This document shows positions 13,736-16,448 of a DNA stretch of 16,448 nucleotides, one piece after another (the stretch's first letter is position 1; every line of letters starts with the position of its first letter). The stretch spans positions 1-16,448 of the forward strand of contig CALAKV010000021.1 in NCBI GenBank assembly GCA_937922985.1. The letters are read 5' to 3'. This DNA comes from an uncultured bacterium (lineage in GTDB: Bacteria > Patescibacteriota > Saccharimonadia > Saccharimonadales > Saccharimonadaceae). A program made the position numbers and the translations under genes. The notes beneath the pieces were generated by a model. The model ran no database searches, was not told the origin of the DNA, and worked only from the letters and a program-made list of their open reading frames with translations.

Positions 13736-14914
13736 ATGGAGATTTTGAATTTAATTTTTGGGATAATTATTGGTCTAATTTCGCTAACTTTTTTGGTTGC
13801 AATACATGAGCTTGGCCATGCGCTTGCGGCTAAGAAAAACGGTGTAAAACTTAAAGAATACGCAATCGGTTTTCCGCCAAGAATTAAAAGTTTTAGAACA
13901 AAGACTAACAAAATTCTACCAAAAAGCACAAAAATTTCGATCGGTGTGATTCCGCTGGGTGGTTTTGTCCGGTTGAAAGGTGAGCACGATTCAGATTCGA
14001 AAAAAGGTGATTATGGTGCGGCAAGTTTTTGGGCAAAAACTCAAATTTTATTTGCCGGTGTTGCAATGAATTGGCTAGTTGCTTTTGTTATTTTTACGAT
14101 CCTGTCGATTTTTGGAATGCCAAAGTTAATTTCGAATCAGTTTTATTTGAGTTCTGATGCTCGAATTTCTGGCGGTGGCGTGCAGGTTTCACAGGTTTCG
14201 AACGATTCGCCTGCACAAAAAGCTGGTTTGCAAAAAAAAGACATAATTTTGGAATTTAATGGTAAAAAAGTTGACAATTCTGTCACCGTTAAAGAAGGTT
14301 TGCGTAGTAATGCTGGCAAAAGCGTGAATTTAAAAATTCAGCGCGGCAATTATTTTTTTTCAAAAGATATTAAATTAAATAAAAATAATAAGAATGGTTT
14401 TCTGGGCGCATTTTTAACTGATGGAATGCAAAAAATTCATGCAACTTGGAGCGCACCGATTGTTGGGCTTGGCACAACAATTCAATTTACGGGTGAAACT
14501 TTTAAAGGTGTTGGTGAACTTTTTATGAACTTTTTTGGCGGGGTTTTCGAAAAAATAATTCCAAATCCGCAATCGCAGCAGAAAGCAAATTCTCAACTTT
14601 CGAAAGCAGGCGAAAGTGTTTCCGGGCCAATTTTAGTGATTGGTGGAATCTTTCCAAACATCATTTCAATGGGGCCTGATATGATCTTAATGCTAACTGC
14701 AATTATTTCAATTAGTTTAGCGTGTATGAACGTTCTGCCAATTCCTGCACTTGATGGCGGTCGTTGGTTAATGACTTTCATTTTTCGAATTTTGCTCAGA
14801 AAGCCACTCTCAAAAGAGACCGAAGAAAATATTAACGGCTGGAGTTTTATATTTTTAATGGGTCTTTCGCTTTTGATTATTTTTCTAGATTTTACAAAGA
14901 TTTTTAGAGGTTAA
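13736..14914 (+). CDS. rseP: Site-2-type intramembrane zinc protease (RseP/RasP)
   Basis: M50 proteases cut transmembrane anti-sigma factors and leftover signal peptides inside the membrane. The protein has 392 residues. The first membrane helix holds the zinc site H24-E25-L-G-H28. A second helix follows at about 113-133 (MNWLVAFVIFTIL). A single PDZ domain covers about 150-215 (VSQVSNDSPAQKAGLQKKDIILEFNG is its start, in two blocks). The third zinc ligand is D340 in N332-V-L-P-I-P-A-L-D340-G-G. A final membrane helix lies near the end. The active site is complete. The start follows AAAGGG, 68 bases after frr. It is followed after three bases by the CPBP gene, whose ribosome site lies in its end. 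dxr and cdsA, common neighbours, are missing. Confidence 0.95.
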   Translation: MEILNLIFGIIIGLISLTFLVAIHELGHALAAKKNGVKLKEYAIGFPPRIKSFRTKTNKILPKSTKISIGVIPLGGFVRLKGEHDSDSKKGDYGAASFWAKTQILFAGVAMNWLVAFVIFTILSIFGMPKLISNQFYLSSDARISGGGVQVSQVSNDSPAQKAGLQKKDIILEFNGKKVDNSVTVKEGLRSNAGKSVNLKIQRGNYFFSKDIKLNKNNKNGFLGAFLTDGMQKIHATWSAPIVGLGTTIQFTGETFKGVGELFMNFFGGVFEKIIPNPQSQQKANSQLSKAGESVSGPILVIGGIFPNIISMGPDMILMLTAIISISLACMNVLPIPALDGGRWLMTFIFRILLRKPLSKETEENINGWSFIFLMGLSLLIIFLDFTKIFRG

Positions 14915-14917
14915 AAA

Positions 14918-15724
14918 ATGAAGAATAAAATTAAAAATATATTTTTAAAACTTCAAAAAAAGAATGAAGAAATACTTTCGAAAAAGCCTTTAAAAATTAT
15001 TTTTTGGACAATTTTTCCAATTTTGTCATATTTTGCGGCAAGTTATTTTGCAGCTGTAATAATTCGGCTTTCTCTCGCTTTAATTTTTTGGAATAACGAT
15101 GTGGGTTATCGAAATGCGGCTTCGAACACGATTACTACTACAATTTATTCAGCGTTATTTCTTGGATTAATGCTTGCGATGGTGTATTTTATTCCGACCA
15201 AACTTTTCAAACAGAAGATTTCGAAAGATGATATCGCTTTAAAGGGTGTAATTACTTGGCAAGATTTAGGTTTGGCAATTTTAGGTTTTATAGCCTCGAT
15301 GATTGTTTCTGGCGTTTTTTTAGAATTTTTGCCGAATATTCTTCATTTTGATAAATTGCAAGTTCAAGATTTAGTTTTTCAACGCAGTGGGATGATTCAT
15401 TCTTGGCAATTTTTACTAGCTTTTATTTCAGTTGTTGTGATCGCGCCGGTTTTTGAAGAATTAATTTTTCGCGGAATAATTTATGGCCAACTTCGAAAAG
15501 TGAATGTTCCGCTTGCAATTTTTATAACGAGTTTACTTTTTGGATTTGTACATTTTCAAATGAATGTTGGCATAACAGTATTTGTGATGAGCGTTGTGAT
15601 GTGCTTTATTCGCGAAAAATGGACGCAAACAATTTGGTCGGGGATTGTGATTCATATGATTAAAAATGGGATTGCTTTCTTTCTGCTTTATGTTTTGCAA
15701 ACTATTCAATTCTTTCAAGCTTAG
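14918..15724 (+). CDS. CPBP-family intramembrane glutamic protease
   Basis: CPBP (Abi/CAAX-like) proteases are multi-pass membrane enzymes. Relatives process prenylated proteins or bacteriocin-related peptides, and many bacterial members have unknown substrates. The protein has 268 residues with about six to seven membrane segments, starting at about residue 27 after a basic cytoplasmic N-terminus. The catalytic EExxxR motif is EELIFR (about 180-185). The second motif FxxxH is FGFVHF (about 209-214). A third-motif His occurs in VIHMIKNG (about 246). The site is complete. It starts three bases after the rseP stop, with AGAGG inside rseP, so the two membrane proteases are co-expressed. The stop is TAG. 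The function is family-level only. Confidence 0.9.
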   Translation: MKNKIKNIFLKLQKKNEEILSKKPLKIIFWTIFPILSYFAASYFAAVIIRLSLALIFWNNDVGYRNAASNTITTTIYSALFLGLMLAMVYFIPTKLFKQKISKDDIALKGVITWQDLGLAILGFIASMIVSGVFLEFLPNILHFDKLQVQDLVFQRSGMIHSWQFLLAFISVVVIAPVFEELIFRGIIYGQLRKVNVPLAIFITSLLFGFVHFQMNVGITVFVMSVVMCFIREKWTQTIWSGIVIHMIKNGIAFFLLYVLQTIQFFQA

Positions 15725-15726
15725 CG

Positions 15727-15755
15727 TTGACTTGAATTGAAAAATTTGATATAAT
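15727..15755 (+). promoter_or_regulatory. Promoter of greA
   Basis: TTGACT (15727-15732), a 17-base spacer and TATAAT (15750-15755) preceded by TGA. It begins three bases after the CPBP stop and no terminator intervenes, so read-through from rseP-CPBP may add to greA expression. Confidence 0.87.
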
Positions 15756-15785
15756 TATAAGACTTATTTAGAGGATTTTTATTTT

Positions 15786-16247
15786 ATGAAACAAGAATTT
15801 AATATTACAAAAGTAGGAAAAAAAGAACTCGAAGCTGAACTAGAGCTTTTGATTTCGCAGCGTAAAGAAATTTCAGAAGAAGTTGCTACTGCGCGTGATT
15901 TTGGTGATTTGCGTGAAAATTCAGAATATGATGCTGCTCGCAAAAAACAAGCTTTAGCAGAATCTCGAATTATGGAAATTGAAAACATTTTGCAAAATGC
16001 TGTGATTATTGGCGGTGGTGAAAAGGGTATTGTATCTCTTGGTAATCAAGTTAGTTTAAAAAACCTAGAAAACGGTAAAGAAGTGAAATATACAATGGTT
16101 GGTGCGGTTGAGGCAAACCCCCTTGAGGGTAAGATTTCGAATGAATCACCAATCGGCCAACAGATTATGGGCAAAAAGCTCGGCGAAGAAGTAGATATTA
16201 CGACACCAAAAGGTGTAATCAAATACGAAATTACAGAAATTAACTAA
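15786..16247 (+). CDS. greA: Transcription elongation factor GreA
   Basis: GreA rescues backtracked RNA polymerase by stimulating cleavage of the transcript 3' end. The 153 residues have the normal two-domain layout. An N-terminal antiparallel coiled coil (about 10-75) carries the tip motif RDFGDLRENSEYDAARKKQ, with acidic D41 and E44 at the same positions as the catalytic-tip residues in E. coli GreA. A C-terminal FKBP-like domain follows (VSLGNQVSLKNLENGKEVKY..., ISNESPIGQQIMGKKLGEEV, closing with VIKYEITEI). The ribosome site is AGAGGAT. It has its own consensus promoter and a terminator. Confidence 0.97.
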   Translation: MKQEFNITKVGKKELEAELELLISQRKEISEEVATARDFGDLRENSEYDAARKKQALAESRIMEIENILQNAVIIGGGEKGIVSLGNQVSLKNLENGKEVKYTMVGAVEANPLEGKISNESPIGQQIMGKKLGEEVDITTPKGVIKYEITEIN

Positions 16248-16254
16248 TTTTTAA

Positions 16255-16289
16255 AGCTCGGTTGGCCAATTCAGCCGAGTTTTATTTTT
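16255..16289 (+). terminator. Intrinsic terminator of greA
   Basis: AGCTCGGTTG (16255-16264) pairs with CAGCCGAGTT (16272-16281) with two G-U pairs, then TTTTATTTTT. The ribosome site of the next start begins only a few bases later. Confidence 0.88.
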
Positions 16290-16304
16290 CGAAAAGGAGA
16301 TTTT

Positions 16305-16331
16305 ATGCGATTATCAAAATTATATACATAA
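16305..16331 (+). pseudogene. proS: Apparent proS start, stopped after eight codons
   Basis: A strong Shine-Dalgarno (AAAAGGAGA, 16292-16300) leads to ATG at 16305 and the peptide MRLSKLYT, then TAA (16329-16331). MRLSKL(F/Y)TKTSK is, from memory, the usual beginning of prolyl-tRNA synthetase in related CPR genomes, and rseP-proS is a widespread gene order. The next in-frame codons read ACA AGC (Thr Ser), so AAA-to-TAA at one lysine codon would explain the stop locally. However, the sequence after that no longer resembles proS and hits a second stop at 16380-16382. Options are a proS interrupted by an intron or mobile element that begins about 16328, a dead gene, or an unrelated short leader peptide. 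The rest lies beyond the window. Confidence 0.45.
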
Positions 16332-16448
16332 ACAAGCGGGCTTATTGAAAAAGAAGCAATAGGCCGTAAGAACAGAACATAAGCTCACCATAACGTTGTC
16401 TATCAGCGGTGTCGTATGGGGTGGACGGTGCATAAGACCACAGTGAAG
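16332..16448 (+). other. Structured, unassigned DNA at the window end
   Basis: This stretch has no convincing frame on the plus strand. It folds well. GGCTTATTG (16339-16347) pairs with CAATAGGCC (16357-16365), nine pairs with one G-U. GTCGTATG (16411-16418) pairs with CATAAGAC (16431-16438) with one internal mismatch. It looks richer in G than its surroundings. This suits a structured RNA such as a self-splicing intron, or the left end of a mobile element, but I cannot match it to a family. No GUGYG group II start is placed sensibly, and I could not align the group I P, Q, R, S core. Confidence 0.4.

Noticed and set aside
16305..16331. Recoding of stop codons as an explanation for the proS interruption
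   Set aside because: The stop is TAA, which is used as the normal stop for most genes here, and CPR recoding concerns UGA.
16332..16448. tmRNA, RNase P RNA, tRNA or group II intron 5' end
   Set aside because: No tRNA-like acceptor or T-loop pattern, no tmRNA or RNase P signature that I can place, and no GUGYG at a sensible exon junction. Left unassigned.

Overview
The window is a low-GC, tightly packed bacterial chromosome segment. It most resembles a member of the Patescibacteria (CPR), probably Saccharibacteria (TM7). That rests on four things: a short Thermus-type EF-Ts, a wall-anchored protein ending in a PNTG-type sortase signal, core genes interleaved with small unrecognised proteins, and a frr-rseP block without the isoprenoid and lipid genes (uppS, cdsA, dxr) that often lie between them elsewhere. 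UGA is not a sense codon here, because long conserved genes read through in the standard code. The lineage is inferred from memory of such genomes, not from a search.

Layout. Positions 1-535 hold the 3' part of tsf. Positions 600-2210 hold a signal-peptide, MucBP-type, sortase-anchored surface protein broken by a one-base frameshift at an A-run near 1050. Positions 2280-3850 hold three minus-strand single-gene units of unknown function, each with its own sigma70-type promoter and terminator. Positions 3984-6053 hold serS, an NrdH-redoxin gene and a short hibernation factor gene. Positions 6166-7126 hold two overlapping genes of unknown function between hpf and secA. Positions 7209-11159 hold secA and a directly abutting M16 zinc peptidase gene. 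Positions 11212-12538 hold xseA and xseB. A fourth minus-strand orphan lies at 12645-12998, divergent from frr (13114-13668). Then come rseP, a CPBP intramembrane protease gene and greA. The window ends just after the apparent start of proS, which hits a stop after eight codons and is followed by structured, non-proS-like DNA.

Functionally this is mostly housekeeping: translation (tsf, serS, frr, hpf), protein export and envelope proteolysis (secA, M16, rseP, CPBP), DNA repair (xseAB), deoxyribonucleotide reduction (NrdH) and transcript elongation (greA). The order frr-rseP-proS matches the classical tsf-pyrH-frr-uppS-cdsA-dxr-rseP-proS order with genes lost and inserted, and hpf near secA matches Firmicutes order.

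Expression signals are unusually readable. Thirteen promoters are proposed, ten of them with a TGN extended -10. Most transcription units end in a clear intrinsic terminator. serS, xseA and frr appear to be leaderless. No tRNA, rRNA, CRISPR array or recognised transposase was seen. The least explained items are the interrupted proS start, the orphan single-gene units with terminator-to-promoter junctions, a hairpin built around the start codon of the 12998 gene, and a strong excess of the palindrome TTCGAA.
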